NCBI RefSeq assembly: GCF_023073315.1
Contig: NZ_JADPJH010000034.1
Coordinates: 204,133-268,132, forward strand
Direction of reading: 5' to 3'
Length of the DNA stretch: 64,000 nucleotides
Source of the DNA: Bradyrhizobium sp. 1
GTDB taxonomy: Bacteria; Pseudomonadota; Alphaproteobacteria; Rhizobiales; Xanthobacteraceae
The notes under the pieces were generated by a model. It made no database searches, was not told where the DNA came from, and worked only from the letters and a program-made list of their open reading frames with translations. Positions 23,391 through 32,487 of this stretch are shown here, piece after piece; within the stretch, counting starts at the first letter, position 1; every line of letters starts with the position of its first letter. Both the position numbers and the translations under genes were made by a program.

Positions 23391-24710
23391 TCATTCCGTG
23401 CGCTGCGCGAGAGGCGAGTTCAGAATCTGATACAGGATGATGGCGCCGAAGGTCCCCGTGCCTATCCCGCCGATCGTGAACGCGCCGAATTTGAGCGTGA
23501 GATCGCCCGCGCCGGCGGTCAGCGCCACGGCGACGGTGATCAGGTTTGCAGGGTTGGCGAAGTCGACCTTGTTCTCGACCCAGATCCGGCCCGCCATCGC
23601 GGCGATCAATCCGAACAGCACGATCGAGAGACCGCCGATGACGGGACCCGGGATCGACAGGATCAGCGCGCCGAATTTCGGCGAGAAGCCGAGCAGGATC
23701 GACACCGTGGCGGCGAAGGCAAACAGCAGGGTCGAATAGACCTTCGTCGCCGCCATGACGCCGATGTTCTCGGCATAGGTCGTGACACCAGTGCCGCCGC
23801 CGCAGGCCGCGACGATCGTCGCGAGGCTGTCGGCGAACAGGGCCCGGCCGAGATAGGCATCGAGGCTTCGGCCCGTCATGGCGCCGACGGCCTTGATGTG
23901 ACCGAGGTTCTCGGCGACGAGAATGACCGCAACCGGCGCAATCAGAAAGATTGCATCGGCCTGGAAGGTCGGCGTGGTGAAGCTCGGCATGCCTAGCCAC
24001 GGCGCGGACGAGAGTTGCGCGAAGTCGACCGGCTTTCCGAAGCCGAGGCCGTTGGCGAACAGCAAATACAAAAGATATCCGCCGATCGCGCCGAGGATGA
24101 TCGGCAGGCGGCGCCACAGGCCCGGCGCTGCAACGGCAACCACGCCGATGATCAGGACGGTCGCGAGCCCGATCCAGGTGTCGAATGCGTTGGCACTCAC
24201 CGCCTTGACCGCAACGGGCGCAAGGTTGAGGCCGATCGCGGCGACCACGGCGCCGGTGACGGCTGGCGGCAGCAGCCTCTCGATCCAGCCAACCCCCGAC
24301 CACATCACGATCAGCGCGATCACGCCGTACAACACCCCGGCTCCGACGATGCCGCCGAGCGCAACAGAGAGATTCGGGTTCGGCCCATGCCCGGCATAGC
24401 CGGTGGCAGCTAGGACGACGGCGATGAAGGCGAAGCTTGAGCCGAGATAGCTCGGCACGCGCCCCGCGACGATGACGAAGAAGATCAGCGTGCCGATGCC
24501 GGAGAACAGGACCGCAACATTGGGATCGAACCCCATCAGCAGCGGCGCGATGATCGTCGAGCCCGACATCGCGACGCAATGCTGGAGACCGGAGACGATC
24601 GTCTGCCCCCATGACAGCCGCTCCTCGGGCATGATCACGCCGGAAGTCTTCAGTTTCCAATGCGGAAAATAGCTTTGCGATTGCTCGTCCGAGCCTGTTG
24701 CGATCGTCAT
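23391..24710 (-). CDS. NCS2-family uracil/xanthine permease
   Basis: Inner-membrane nucleobase:proton symporter of 439 residues with about 14 membrane segments. Signatures include GLQHCVAMSGSTIIAPLLMG near the N-terminus, VAENLGHIKAVGAMTGRSLD with the substrate-binding Glu, and GGGTGVTTYAENIGVMAATK. The last is closer to the UraA/RutG uracil branch than to xanthine permeases. It imports uracil or a related pyrimidine. It is transcribed away from dctA across a 132-base gap holding a long dyad. Apart from the hydantoinase genes and the ureide operon further away, no pyrimidine-degrading genes are adjacent. Confidence 0.88.
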   Translation of the reverse strand: MTIATGSDEQSQSYFPHWKLKTSGVIMPEERLSWGQTIVSGLQHCVAMSGSTIIAPLLMGFDPNVAVLFSGIGTLIFFVIVAGRVPSYLGSSFAFIAVVLAATGYAGHGPNPNLSVALGGIVGAGVLYGVIALIVMWSGVGWIERLLPPAVTGAVVAAIGLNLAPVAVKAVSANAFDTWIGLATVLIIGVVAVAAPGLWRRLPIILGAIGGYLLYLLFANGLGFGKPVDFAQLSSAPWLGMPSFTTPTFQADAIFLIAPVAVILVAENLGHIKAVGAMTGRSLDAYLGRALFADSLATIVAACGGGTGVTTYAENIGVMAATKVYSTLLFAFAATVSILLGFSPKFGALILSIPGPVIGGLSIVLFGLIAAMAGRIWVENKVDFANPANLITVAVALTAGAGDLTLKFGAFTIGGIGTGTFGAIILYQILNSPLAQRTE

Positions 24711-24759
24711 GTTCCCCCCGTTGCGGTGCAGCGATTGATCTTCGTGCGATCCGACAAAA

Positions 24760-24792
24760 ATGTGATTGTCGCTTCTGCGGCGACCATCACAT
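24760..24792. promoter_or_regulatory. Long inverted repeat between NCS2 permease and dctA
   Basis: Arms of 13 bases, ATGTGATTGTCGC and GGCGACCATCACAT-side (last 13 bases), pair with one mismatch around a 7-base loop. A second small dyad, ATGAT-GCAA-ATCAT (24791-24804), adjoins it. The site lies between divergent start codons, as expected for a shared operator. Confidence 0.5.
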
Positions 24793-24842
24793 GATGCAAA
24801 TCATCAAAGCTTGCAAAATCAATACGTTCCGGGGCACACAGT

Positions 24843-26177
24843 ATGACACAAGTCGCGATCCAGCCAGCCATCCATCGCCGGCACCAGCCCTGGTACAAGA
24901 TCCTCTATGTCCAGGTGCTGATCGCGATCGTGCTCGGGGTGCTGATCGGCTATGTCTATCCCGATCTCGGCAAGGCCCTGAAGCCGCTCGGCGACGGCTT
25001 CATTGCGCTGATCAAGATGATGATCGCGCCTGTCATCTTCTGCACCGTGGTGCACGGCATCTCCTCGATGGGCGACCTCAAGCGCGTCGGCCGGGTGGGG
25101 CTGAAGTCGCTGATCTATTTCGAGACGGTGTCGACCGTCGCGCTCGCCATTGGCCTTTTGGTCGGCGAAATTCTCCAGCCCGGGCACGGCTTCAACATCG
25201 ATCCATCCACGATCGATCCGAAGTCGGTCGCGACCTATGTCACCAAGGCTCACGAAGAGGGCATCGTCGCGCATTTGATGGCGATCATCCCCGACAGCTA
25301 TGTGGGCGCGATTGCGCGTGGTGATCTGTTGCAGGTGCTGCTGGTCTCGATCCTGTCCGGCTTCGCCATCGCCTTCCTCGGCAAGGCCGGTGAGCCCATC
25401 GCGGAAGCGATCGACAAGGCCGCAAAAATGTTCTTCGGCATCATCCGCATCATCGTACGCGTGGCGCCGATCGGCGCGTTCGGCGCGATGGCGTTCACCG
25501 TCGGCGCCTACGGCCTCGGCTCGCTGATCAACCTCGCCGCACTGATCGGCACGTTCTATCTCACCAGCATGCTGTTCGTATTGATCGTACTGGGCTCGAT
25601 CGCACGGCTCGCCGGCTTCTCGATCCTGCGCTTCATCGCCTACATCAAGGACGAGCTTTTGATCGTGCTCGGCACCTCGTCGTCGGAAACGGTGCTGCCG
25701 CAGATGATCCAGAAGATGGAGCATCTCGGCGCCTCGCGCTCGGTGGTCGGCCTCGTGATCCCGACCGGCTACAGCTTCAATCTCGACGGCACCAACATCT
25801 ACATGACGCTGGCCACGCTGTTCCTGGCGCAGGCGACCAACACGCATCTGACCATCTGGCAGGAGCTCGGCATTTTGGGCATCGCCATGATCACCTCGAA
25901 GGGCGCCTCGGGCGTAACAGGCGCCGGCTTCATCACGCTCGCGGCGACGCTCTCGATCGTGCCCGACATTCCGATCCAGTCGATCGCGATCCTGGTCGGC
26001 ATCGACAAGTTCATGAGCGAGTGCCGCGCGCTGACCAATCTGATCGGCAACGGCGTCGCCTGTGTCGTCATCAGCATCTCCGAAGGCGAGCTCGATCGAG
26101 AGGCCCTGCACGAGACCATGGCGCATCCGCTGGAGATGGGCGAGGCGCTGGAGCCGGGCGGCAGCGCGGCTTCTTAG
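24843..26177 (+). CDS. dctA: C4-dicarboxylate transporter DctA
   Basis: Inner-membrane symporter of the DAACS/SLC1 family, 444 residues, importing succinate, malate and fumarate with protons or sodium. It opens with HQPWYKILYVQVLIAIVLGV and carries the serine-rich re-entrant loop LGTSSSETVLPQM, the motif GYSFNLDGTNIYMTLATLFL, and the GASGVTGAGFITLAATL loop. These match rhizobial DctA, which feeds bacteroids in nodules. No sigma-54 TGGCAC-N5-TTGC promoter and no dctBD genes are in the neighbourhood, so control differs from the classical dctABD locus and this may be one of several DctA paralogues. Confidence 0.9.
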   Translation: MTQVAIQPAIHRRHQPWYKILYVQVLIAIVLGVLIGYVYPDLGKALKPLGDGFIALIKMMIAPVIFCTVVHGISSMGDLKRVGRVGLKSLIYFETVSTVALAIGLLVGEILQPGHGFNIDPSTIDPKSVATYVTKAHEEGIVAHLMAIIPDSYVGAIARGDLLQVLLVSILSGFAIAFLGKAGEPIAEAIDKAAKMFFGIIRIIVRVAPIGAFGAMAFTVGAYGLGSLINLAALIGTFYLTSMLFVLIVLGSIARLAGFSILRFIAYIKDELLIVLGTSSSETVLPQMIQKMEHLGASRSVVGLVIPTGYSFNLDGTNIYMTLATLFLAQATNTHLTIWQELGILGIAMITSKGASGVTGAGFITLAATLSIVPDIPIQSIAILVGIDKFMSECRALTNLIGNGVACVVISISEGELDREALHETMAHPLEMGEALEPGGSAAS

Positions 26178-26296
26178 GCCGCGCATGAGTTCGGCGCAGC
26201 GCGGCTCCGACGCGGTAGTTTCCCGGAGTGGTCATTTGGTGCGGCCCGAGTCACAACAGGGGCGTTGGGATCACGGATTGATACTCATTCATTCCA

Positions 26297-26329
26297 CCCG
26301 GCGCGCTGGGGGCAGGGCGTCGGGTTTTT
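26297..26329 (+). terminator. Probable terminator downstream of dctA
   Basis: Stem CCCGGCG (26297-26303) / CGTCGGG (26318-26324) with one G-T pair, followed by TTTTT (26325-26329). It lies about 120 bases past the dctA stop; the 200-base gap to the convergent ABC-F gene holds nothing else recognisable. Confidence 0.5.
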
Positions 26330-26376
26330 GATAATCTCCGCCAAAACTCATTGTCATGTCTAAACGCGGGGCGGGA

Positions 26377-27990
26377 TCAGATGATCCCGCCATGCTCGCC
26401 TTGCACCATGGCGTCCAGATCGAGCCGCCGCGTGATCCCGATTGCCTCCAGGAATGCTTCGTCGTGACTGACGACGAGCAGCGCGCCGTCATAGGCCCGC
26501 AAGCCTGCTTCGACGGCTTCGATGGACTCGACGTCCAGATGATTGGTCGGCTCGTCCAGGATCAGCAGTGATGGCGGCCTCGCCCCGCCAAACACGCACG
26601 TCAGGCCGGCACGAAGCACCTGCCCGCCGCTCAGGCTCCCGACGATCTGCAAGGCAGCGTCGGCGCGAAACATGAAACGCGCCAGGGCGGCATGGCAGGC
26701 ATTCGTGTCCGACACCGGATTGAGGCGCCGAAAATTGTCCAGGACGGAGATCGAGGGATCGAGCAGGCTGACCTTTTGGTCGAACATTGCGAAATCCGGC
26801 TTGACCCGCACGATGCCCGAGACAGGGTGCAGCTCGTCCGCGATGAGCTTCAGCAGCGTCGTCTTACCCGAGCCGTTCGGCCCGACGATCGCAACGCGCT
26901 CCGGCCCGACGATCGCCAGGGACAGATCGCGCAAGATCGCGCGCTCCGGATCATAGCCGGCACTGACCCGATCGAGCCAAATCACCTCCCTCCCTGACGG
27001 CAGGTTGGTCGAGGGCAGTTTCACGGACAACGGCTGAAGAATCTCGATGCGACGGCGCGCCGTGTCGACAGCATCCCGCGCCTCCGCACGCCGCCGCTCG
27101 GCGATCTGCGCAGTCTTTCCGCCGGTGTCCTCGCTGCGGTCCTTGCGTGCGCCGGCGAGGATGCGCGGCATGTCACCCTTGGCACGCTTCTTCTTCCCGC
27201 CGCTGTCCTTGCGCGCCTTCCGCTCCGTGGCCTCCTGCGCCTTTCCGTCGATCTCGGCGAGATGCTTCTCGGCATGCGCAAGGTCGTGCCTGATGGCCGC
27301 GAGCTCGACGGCCTTCTGCGCGCGATACCCGCTCCAATTGCCGCCATACCGCCTTGCGGCGAGTGATGTCAGCTCGACGATGGCATCCATGGTCTCGAGC
27401 AGGTCACGGTCGTGGCTGACGACGATCGCGCCGCCGCGCCAGGCGGCGAGGAGATCGGTCACCGCCTTGCGTCCGTCCTGATCGAGATTGTTGGTGGGCT
27501 CGTCCAGCAGCAGGAAGTCGGGCTCGGCGAAGACCAGCGCGGCGAGACGAACCCGCGTGATCTGGCCGCCGGACAGGCAAGACAGCTCCGTATCAGGCGA
27601 CGGATCAAAACCGAGACGCGCCAGAGCCGTTTCCAGCCGCGCTTCGAGGGTCCAGTCGATCATGGCGATGTCGTCGGCCGAGGCGTCGCCCCGCTCGGCG
27701 CGGCGGAGCAACTCCAGCGCCTGCCGGACGCCGAAGAGATCGGCCACCGTCGCACCCTTCAGGATCTGCACGTCCTGGCGCAGCAGGCCGATGGTGCCGT
27801 TGATCAGGATGCGCCCGGACTGGGAAACATGTTCCCCGGACATCGACGCAAGCAGCGTCGTTTTCCCGACGCCGTTGCGGCCGACGAGACCGGTTCGTTC
27901 GGCCGCGAATGTCAGATCGATGTTGGAGAGAAGAGAACGGCCGTCAGGCGTGGACAGCGACAGGTTCGACAGGATGATTGAAGCAGGCAT
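26377..27990 (-). CDS. ABC-F family ATPase
   Basis: Duplicated ABC ATPase without membrane domain, 537 residues. The first cassette has GLVGRNGVGKTTLL, CLSGGQITR and LLLDEPTNNLD; the second has AIVGPNGSGKTTLL, SLSGGQVLR and LILDEPTNHLD. Between them is a long basic helical linker (ATERKARKDSGGKKKRAKG), the part that in ABC-F proteins reaches into the ribosomal exit site. It acts on ribosomes as a translation factor or as antibiotic protection, not as a transporter. Start ATG 27990 begins the first cassette. No drug-resistance gene adjoins it. The subgroup cannot be fixed from the sequence alone. Confidence 0.88.
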   Translation of the reverse strand: MPASIILSNLSLSTPDGRSLLSNIDLTFAAERTGLVGRNGVGKTTLLASMSGEHVSQSGRILINGTIGLLRQDVQILKGATVADLFGVRQALELLRRAERGDASADDIAMIDWTLEARLETALARLGFDPSPDTELSCLSGGQITRVRLAALVFAEPDFLLLDEPTNNLDQDGRKAVTDLLAAWRGGAIVVSHDRDLLETMDAIVELTSLAARRYGGNWSGYRAQKAVELAAIRHDLAHAEKHLAEIDGKAQEATERKARKDSGGKKKRAKGDMPRILAGARKDRSEDTGGKTAQIAERRRAEARDAVDTARRRIEILQPLSVKLPSTNLPSGREVIWLDRVSAGYDPERAILRDLSLAIVGPERVAIVGPNGSGKTTLLKLIADELHPVSGIVRVKPDFAMFDQKVSLLDPSISVLDNFRRLNPVSDTNACHAALARFMFRADAALQIVGSLSGGQVLRAGLTCVFGGARPPSLLILDEPTNHLDVESIEAVEAGLRAYDGALLVVSHDEAFLEAIGITRRLDLDAMVQGEHGGII

Positions 27991-28130
27991 GGAATTCCCC
28001 GTGAGCAAGGCAGGTGGGCTTTGCGATCGGGGTAAAATCCATGGCTGCTAATTCCTGATTGGGAGCTGACTTAACTAAGTCTGCCGGCGAACGATATCAA
28101 GCCGTATCGGCCCAATCCGCCAGCGAGCAT

Positions 28131-28478
28131 TCAGCCCTTGAGCGCGGTGACCACCACCTCGATCAGCGCGCTGCCGCCGAGATCGGCGACGCCGACGGTG
28201 GCGCGGGTCGGCAGATTGTCGCCGAAGAACTCGGTCCAGGCCGCGTCCATCTCCTTCTTCTTGGAGAGATCGGTCACGAAGATCGAGGTGCTGACGACGC
28301 GCGACTTGTCGGTGCCGGCTTCCTTCAGATAGCCGGCGATCTTGCCGAGGATATTGCGGGTCTGGTCGCCCATCGAGACCGAGGTGTCGTCGGCGATCGT
28401 GCCGCCGATGAAAACGAAGCCGTTGGCTTCGACGGCGCGGTGCATGATGGGCGTGCGGATGCTGCGGGTGATGCTCAT
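28131..28478 (-). CDS. RidA-family imine/enamine deaminase
   Basis: RidA/YjgF protein of 115 residues; trimers hydrolyse reactive imines and enamines formed during amino-acid and amine turnover. The catalytic region TRATVGVADLGGSALIEVVV has the key Arg92 and Glu107. The N-terminal strand MHRAVEANGFVFIGGTIADD is also typical. The gene is last in a leftward cluster, 15 bases after a DadA-like flavoprotein, which makes a direct functional link likely: the flavoenzymes release imines and RidA clears them. A 150-base gap separates it from the ABC-F gene. Confidence 0.88.
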   Translation of the reverse strand: MSITRSIRTPIMHRAVEANGFVFIGGTIADDTSVSMGDQTRNILGKIAGYLKEAGTDKSRVVSTSIFVTDLSKKKEMDAAWTEFFGDNLPTRATVGVADLGGSALIEVVVTALKG

Positions 28479-28493
28479 GATGTCCTCTTGAGG

Positions 28494-29615
28494 TTAGAGC
28501 GTGGGGGAATAGAAACGGTCGATGCCGAGATCGCTGATGCGGGTCTGGGTGCCGCCATTGACGATCAGTTCCGCCATCACGGCGCCGGCGCCGGGGCCGA
28601 GCTGGAAACCGTGCAGCGAAAAGCCGAACTGGTGGTAGAGGCCCTTGTGGCGACTGCTCGGGCCGAACACAGGAATGTCGTCCTTCATCTTGGCTTCGAT
28701 GCCGGCCCAGGCGCGGACGATGGTAGCGCTGCGCATCACCGGGAACAGCTCGAACACGGTGCGCGCGCTGATCGCGAGGCTCTTCCAGTCCAGCACCGTC
28801 TCGTTGCGGTCCCGATAGGGCATTGCGAGATGACCGCCACCGATCAGCACGGTGCCGTTGGAGAACTGCTTGAAGGAGAGTTTTCGGCCGCGCAGGATCA
28901 CGACGGGGTCGATGAAGTGCGGCACGCGCGAGGTGATCATCAGCATCGGCGCAACGGTCTCGACCGGGACCGGCTCGCCGAGCGCGGCAGAGATCTTGCC
29001 GGCCCAGGCGCCGGCTGCGTTCACCAGCACCGGCGCGGCAAAGGTTTCAGCGCCGACATCGACGTACCAGAGACCGGCGCTGTAACGGATATTGCTGGCG
29101 GCTACGCCTTCGCGGACGGTGGCGCCAAGCTGCTGGGCTTTGCGCCGGAACGCCGTCGTCGTCTGCGCCGGATTGGCTGCGCCGTCGCGGCGCGAGACCA
29201 CGCCGCCGGGGCAGGTTTCGGCCACGGCCGGTACCAGCCGGCGCAGCTCAGCCCCGTCGATCAGCTCTTCATGGGTGAAGCCGAGCGCGTTGAGCTCGAC
29301 GACGCGCGCGCGGCAGACCGCGAGCTCCTCCTCGTTCTCCGCGACCAGCACCTGGCCGTAGCTCTCAAAGCTGCAATCGTCGTCGAGGAGATCTTTGATG
29401 TTCTCCCAGATCCCCATCGAGCGGATCGACAGCGGGATCTCGGGAATGTGCCGCGCAAGCTGGCGAACGCCGCCAGCGTTGACGCCGGAAGCGTGCCGGC
29501 CGGCATAGTCCTTCTCGATCAGCACCGGCTTCAGGCCGGCAAGGCACAGATGCAGCGCGGTCGAACATCCGTGGATGCCGCCGCCGACGACGATCGCATC
29601 CACGTTTTGGGTCAT
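28494..29615 (-). CDS. DadA-like FAD-dependent amine/amino-acid oxidase
   Basis: Flavoprotein of 373 residues, DAO superfamily. The FAD dinucleotide motif is IVVGGGIHGCSTALHLCLAG at the N-terminus, and the C-terminal part has GFSLHGFQLGPGAGAVMAEL. It oxidises amines or D-amino acids to imines, probably passing electrons onward rather than to oxygen. Its start overlaps the end of the next upstream gene by 4 bases (ATGA), so it is translationally coupled to the BFD-domain flavoprotein. Together with a second DadA-like protein (31343-32479) it could form the catalytic part of a multisubunit dehydrogenase. Confidence 0.86.
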   Translation of the reverse strand: MTQNVDAIVVGGGIHGCSTALHLCLAGLKPVLIEKDYAGRHASGVNAGGVRQLARHIPEIPLSIRSMGIWENIKDLLDDDCSFESYGQVLVAENEEELAVCRARVVELNALGFTHEELIDGAELRRLVPAVAETCPGGVVSRRDGAANPAQTTTAFRRKAQQLGATVREGVAASNIRYSAGLWYVDVGAETFAAPVLVNAAGAWAGKISAALGEPVPVETVAPMLMITSRVPHFIDPVVILRGRKLSFKQFSNGTVLIGGGHLAMPYRDRNETVLDWKSLAISARTVFELFPVMRSATIVRAWAGIEAKMKDDIPVFGPSSRHKGLYHQFGFSLHGFQLGPGAGAVMAELIVNGGTQTRISDLGIDRFYSPTL

Positions 29616-31030
29616 CCGCGCACCACGGCCTTGACGTCGGCTTCGCTCTTCGGCACGGCGGCGAGCTCGGCGAGCGTGATCGGCTTGACCGGCGCGCGCA
29701 GCCGGTAATAGCCGATTTCCTGCGGGGTCTTAGCCCGCGCCTGCGCCATCAGCTCGGTGACGGTGAGGCCACAGAGCCGGCCCTGGCATGGCCCCATGCC
29801 GGTGCGGCGATAGGCCTTGAGCTGGTTCGGCCCGGTCGCGCCGATCGCGACGGAATCAAGAACATCCTTAGCAGTCACCTCCTCGCAGCGGCAGACGATG
29901 GTGTCGCCCGAGGGAATTCGGAACTGCGGTGCCGGGCGGAACAGCGTGTCGAGGAAGACCCGGCCGCGCTCGGCCTTGGCGAGATCGGCGCGGAGGGTCG
30001 CCATCGACGCAAGCTTTGCGACAGCGGCCGGCGCCAGCGCTTCAACAGCTGCGCGTGCCGCGATCCGGCCGCGCACGATGGCCGCATTCGCGCCGCCGAT
30101 GCCCGCACCGTCGCCGGCGATCGCGATGCCGGCGACCGACGAATTGCCGCTCGCGTCAAGCACCGGCGACCAACACAACTGCAACTCGTCCCAGTGATGC
30201 TCGACGCCGGCTGCCATCGCCAGATTGACGTTGGGCACGACGCCTTGATGCAGCAGCAGAAGGTCGGCTGGAATGGTCTCGCGCTTGCCGCTGGCAACAT
30301 AGCTCACGTTCGCGAGCTGGAGGTCACCGGCTGCGGCAAGCTCGGTGACACCGGAGACGACCTGCACCTTGGCCTTCACCTCGCGCATCATCGACAAGCC
30401 CTTGGCGAAATAGGGCGAGGTCAGGAAGGCAAAGGCGTGCGGGAGCGCCGCAATGTAATTACCGCGCTCGGTGGTGTCGAGGATGCGGTCGATACGGCCG
30501 CCGAGCCGCAAAATCTGCGCGGCAAGTAGCCAGAGCAAGGGACCCTGCCCCGCAATGACCGTGCGCCCATCCGGCACCAGCGCGGACGATTTCAGCATCG
30601 TCTGCGCCGCGCCCGCGGTCATCACGCCCGGCAGCGTCCAGCCGGGAATCGGAAACGGCCGCTCCAATGCCCCGGTGGCGAGGATCACGCGCTTCGCCTT
30701 GACAAAGGCCGAGGCGCCACCGACGGAGACGGCGATGTCGAGATTGCGGTCGAGGCTCCAGACGGTCGCACGATGGATGACCTCGGCGCTGCTCGCGCGC
30801 AGCGACTGCACGAGATCGGCACCGACCCAATAGTCGGCGCCGAGCTGATTGCGGTCGGTTACGGGCGTCGAGGAGATGGCGCGAAACACCTGGCCGCCGG
30901 GGCCGACGTTCTCGTCGAGCAGCAGCGTCGAAAGACCTGCTTCGGCGGATATCGCGGCGGCGGCGAGGCCCGCGGGCCCCGCGCCGATCACGACGACATC
31001 ATAATCTTCGCGCTTGGGAGCCACAGTCAT
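29612..31030 (-). CDS. FAD/NAD(P) oxidoreductase with BFD-like 2Fe-2S domain (OoxA/HcnB-like)
   Basis: Flavoprotein subunit of 472 residues. Two nucleotide-binding motifs are seen: VVVIGAGPAGLAAAAISAEA at about 11-30, and IAIAGDGAGIGGANAAIVRG in the middle. The C-terminal Cys cluster CRCEEVTAKDVLDSVAIG, followed by GPCQGRLCG, is a bacterioferritin-associated-ferredoxin-like [2Fe-2S] site. This layout matches the A/B subunits of opine oxidase, hydrogen cyanide synthase and hydroxyproline dehydrogenase. Start ATG 31030 overlaps the end of the small ferredoxin gene by 4 bases. Its role is electron transfer from the DadA-like subunits. Confidence 0.86.
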   Translation of the reverse strand: MTVAPKREDYDVVVIGAGPAGLAAAAISAEAGLSTLLLDENVGPGGQVFRAISSTPVTDRNQLGADYWVGADLVQSLRASSAEVIHRATVWSLDRNLDIAVSVGGASAFVKAKRVILATGALERPFPIPGWTLPGVMTAGAAQTMLKSSALVPDGRTVIAGQGPLLWLLAAQILRLGGRIDRILDTTERGNYIAALPHAFAFLTSPYFAKGLSMMREVKAKVQVVSGVTELAAAGDLQLANVSYVASGKRETIPADLLLLHQGVVPNVNLAMAAGVEHHWDELQLCWSPVLDASGNSSVAGIAIAGDGAGIGGANAAIVRGRIAARAAVEALAPAAVAKLASMATLRADLAKAERGRVFLDTLFRPAPQFRIPSGDTIVCRCEEVTAKDVLDSVAIGATGPNQLKAYRRTGMGPCQGRLCGLTVTELMAQARAKTPQEIGYYRLRAPVKPITLAELAAVPKSEADVKAVVRG

Positions 31031-31323
31031 TTTCCGATCTCCCGCTTGCCCTTCTGGATTTCGACCTGCATGCCCTCGGCGACGGGTACGAGGCAGCCCT
31101 GGCGATTGCCGACGCCGTCGATGGTGACGAGGCAATCGAAGCACACACCCATCATGCAGTAAGGCAGACGCGGCGCGCCGCTCACCGCGGTCGAACGGCG
31201 TGCGTCGCAGCTCGATGCCAGCAGCGCAGCGGAGACGGTGTCGCCTTGGCGCGCTGCGATGGCAACGCCGTCGACAAAGATTTGCACTGGCGGCCGTTTG
31301 TCCTGCTCGGATCGTTTGAACAT
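31027..31323 (-). CDS. Small 2Fe-2S subunit (HcnA/OoxX-like)
   Basis: Ferredoxin-like subunit of 98 residues. Four Cys ligate a [2Fe-2S] cluster: Cys56, Cys61, Cys64 and Cys77 (YCMMGVCFDCLVTIDG and GCLVPV), spacing C-x4-C-x2-C-x12-C as in the small subunit of opine oxidase and hydrogen cyanide synthase. Start ATG 31323 has AAGGAACC upstream; the longer frame to 31434 is Arg/Ala-rich and runs into the neighbouring gene. It overlaps the following flavoprotein gene by 4 bases, so the two are made together. Confidence 0.86.
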   Translation of the reverse strand: MFKRSEQDKRPPVQIFVDGVAIAARQGDTVSAALLASSCDARRSTAVSGAPRLPYCMMGVCFDCLVTIDGVGNRQGCLVPVAEGMQVEIQKGKREIGK

Positions 31324-31342
31324 CCTGGTTCCTTCAATATCC

Positions 31343-32479
31343 CTAGTAGCCGCTGTTGTTCGCGGTACCCGCGCCGCCAAAACGGCTGGCCGAGAACGCG
31401 CCAACCAGCTCCGGCTCGAGCGCGCCCTGCGCAACCATGCGCGCGATCTCGAAGGCGTGGTTGGAGGCGAGCGTCACGCCGGAATGGCAGCAGGCGACGA
31501 AGGCGCCCGGATGCGTCTCCGACTGGTCGTAGATCGGAAAGCCGTCCTGCGGCATGACGCGGATGCCGGCCCAGCTTCGGACCACGTTGAGCCGCGCCAG
31601 ATGCGGGAACATGCGCTGGGCGCGATCGGTCATCACCGCGCTGATCGAATGCTTCAGCGTGCGATCGTCGAGTTCGTCCTCCTTGCTGTCGCCGATCATC
31701 ACCGTACCCTCGTCGGTCTGACGGATCGTGGTCAGCGGATGCGGCAGGAACGGCATGGTGCGCTCGGTCACCACGATCTGGCCGCGGGTCGGGCCCATCG
31801 GCGCTGAGAGGCCGACCATCGGCGCCAGCGTCTGGTTGGCATTGCCGGCGGCAAGCACGATCTTGGCGGCACGGAGCTCGCCCTTCGGCGTGGTCAGCTT
31901 GAATTCACCACCACTCTTGCTGATCGCCGAGACCGGCTGCTCCGGAAAATAGTCGATGCCGAATGCCTTGAAGCCGGTATGGAAAGCGCGGAACGTTCGC
32001 AGCGAGTTGACGTGGCCGTCGAGCGGACAATAGCTGCCGCCGGAGACTTCCGGGCCAATCAGCGGCAGCGACTTCTTCACCTCGGACGCGGAGAGCATCT
32101 CCATCTTGTAATCGGCTGCACCATTCTGGTTGTGCATACGCTTGACCAGCTCGGCGCGCTGACCGAATTCGTCGTCGCCAAGCGTGAGATGGAAGCCGCC
32201 ATTTTGCTGGAGCGAGACATCGAGGCCGGTCTGCTGCTTCAGCTCGGAGGCAAGCCTGCCCCACGCCTGCGATGCCTGCACGGTCCAGATCGTATAAGCG
32301 GGCATGCCCAGCCCCTTGCTCTGCACCCACACCAGCGCAAAGTTCGCGCGGGAAGCGCGCTTGGTGATGTCGCCCTCGTCGAGCACGGCCACGCGCTTGC
32401 CGAGGCGGCCGAGGCCCCAGGCAATGGCGGAGCCGAGCAGTCCGCCGCCGACGACGGCGACGTCGTAATCCGTTCGCAT
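31343..32479 (-). CDS. DadA-like FAD-dependent oxidoreductase (OoxB/HcnC-like)
   Basis: Flavoprotein of 378 residues with VAVVGGGLLGSAIAWGLGRL at the N-terminus and a C-terminal substrate domain with RSWAGIRVMPQDGFPIYDQ and FVACCHSGVTLASNHAFEIA. It is the likely catalytic subunit with the 2Fe-2S protein (31027-31323) and the BFD flavoprotein (29612-31030), the three in the same order as in opine oxidase or hydrogen cyanide synthase operons. It starts 8 bases after the ABC permease gene, so transport and oxidation belong to one transcript. It is distinct in sequence from the other DadA-like protein; the two may act on different parts of the pathway. Confidence 0.86.
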   Translation of the reverse strand: MRTDYDVAVVGGGLLGSAIAWGLGRLGKRVAVLDEGDITKRASRANFALVWVQSKGLGMPAYTIWTVQASQAWGRLASELKQQTGLDVSLQQNGGFHLTLGDDEFGQRAELVKRMHNQNGAADYKMEMLSASEVKKSLPLIGPEVSGGSYCPLDGHVNSLRTFRAFHTGFKAFGIDYFPEQPVSAISKSGGEFKLTTPKGELRAAKIVLAAGNANQTLAPMVGLSAPMGPTRGQIVVTERTMPFLPHPLTTIRQTDEGTVMIGDSKEDELDDRTLKHSISAVMTDRAQRMFPHLARLNVVRSWAGIRVMPQDGFPIYDQSETHPGAFVACCHSGVTLASNHAFEIARMVAQGALEPELVGAFSASRFGGAGTANNSGY

Positions 32480-32487
32480 AGATTCTC

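Noticed and set aside
24760..24792. CRP-like site (TGTGA / TCACA) upstream of dctA
   Set aside because: The half-sites are separated by 23 bases instead of 6, so this is not a CRP operator; it is kept only as an unassigned dyad.
24711..24842. Sigma-54 promoter for dctA
   Set aside because: No TGGCAC-N5-TTGC element was found in the gap, and dctBD are absent.
28059..29708. A 549-codon open frame on the plus strand
   Set aside because: It lies antisense to the RidA and DadA-like genes, which have clear families. High-GC codon bias often opens the opposite frame; its composition is His/Asp/Arg-rich with no domain.
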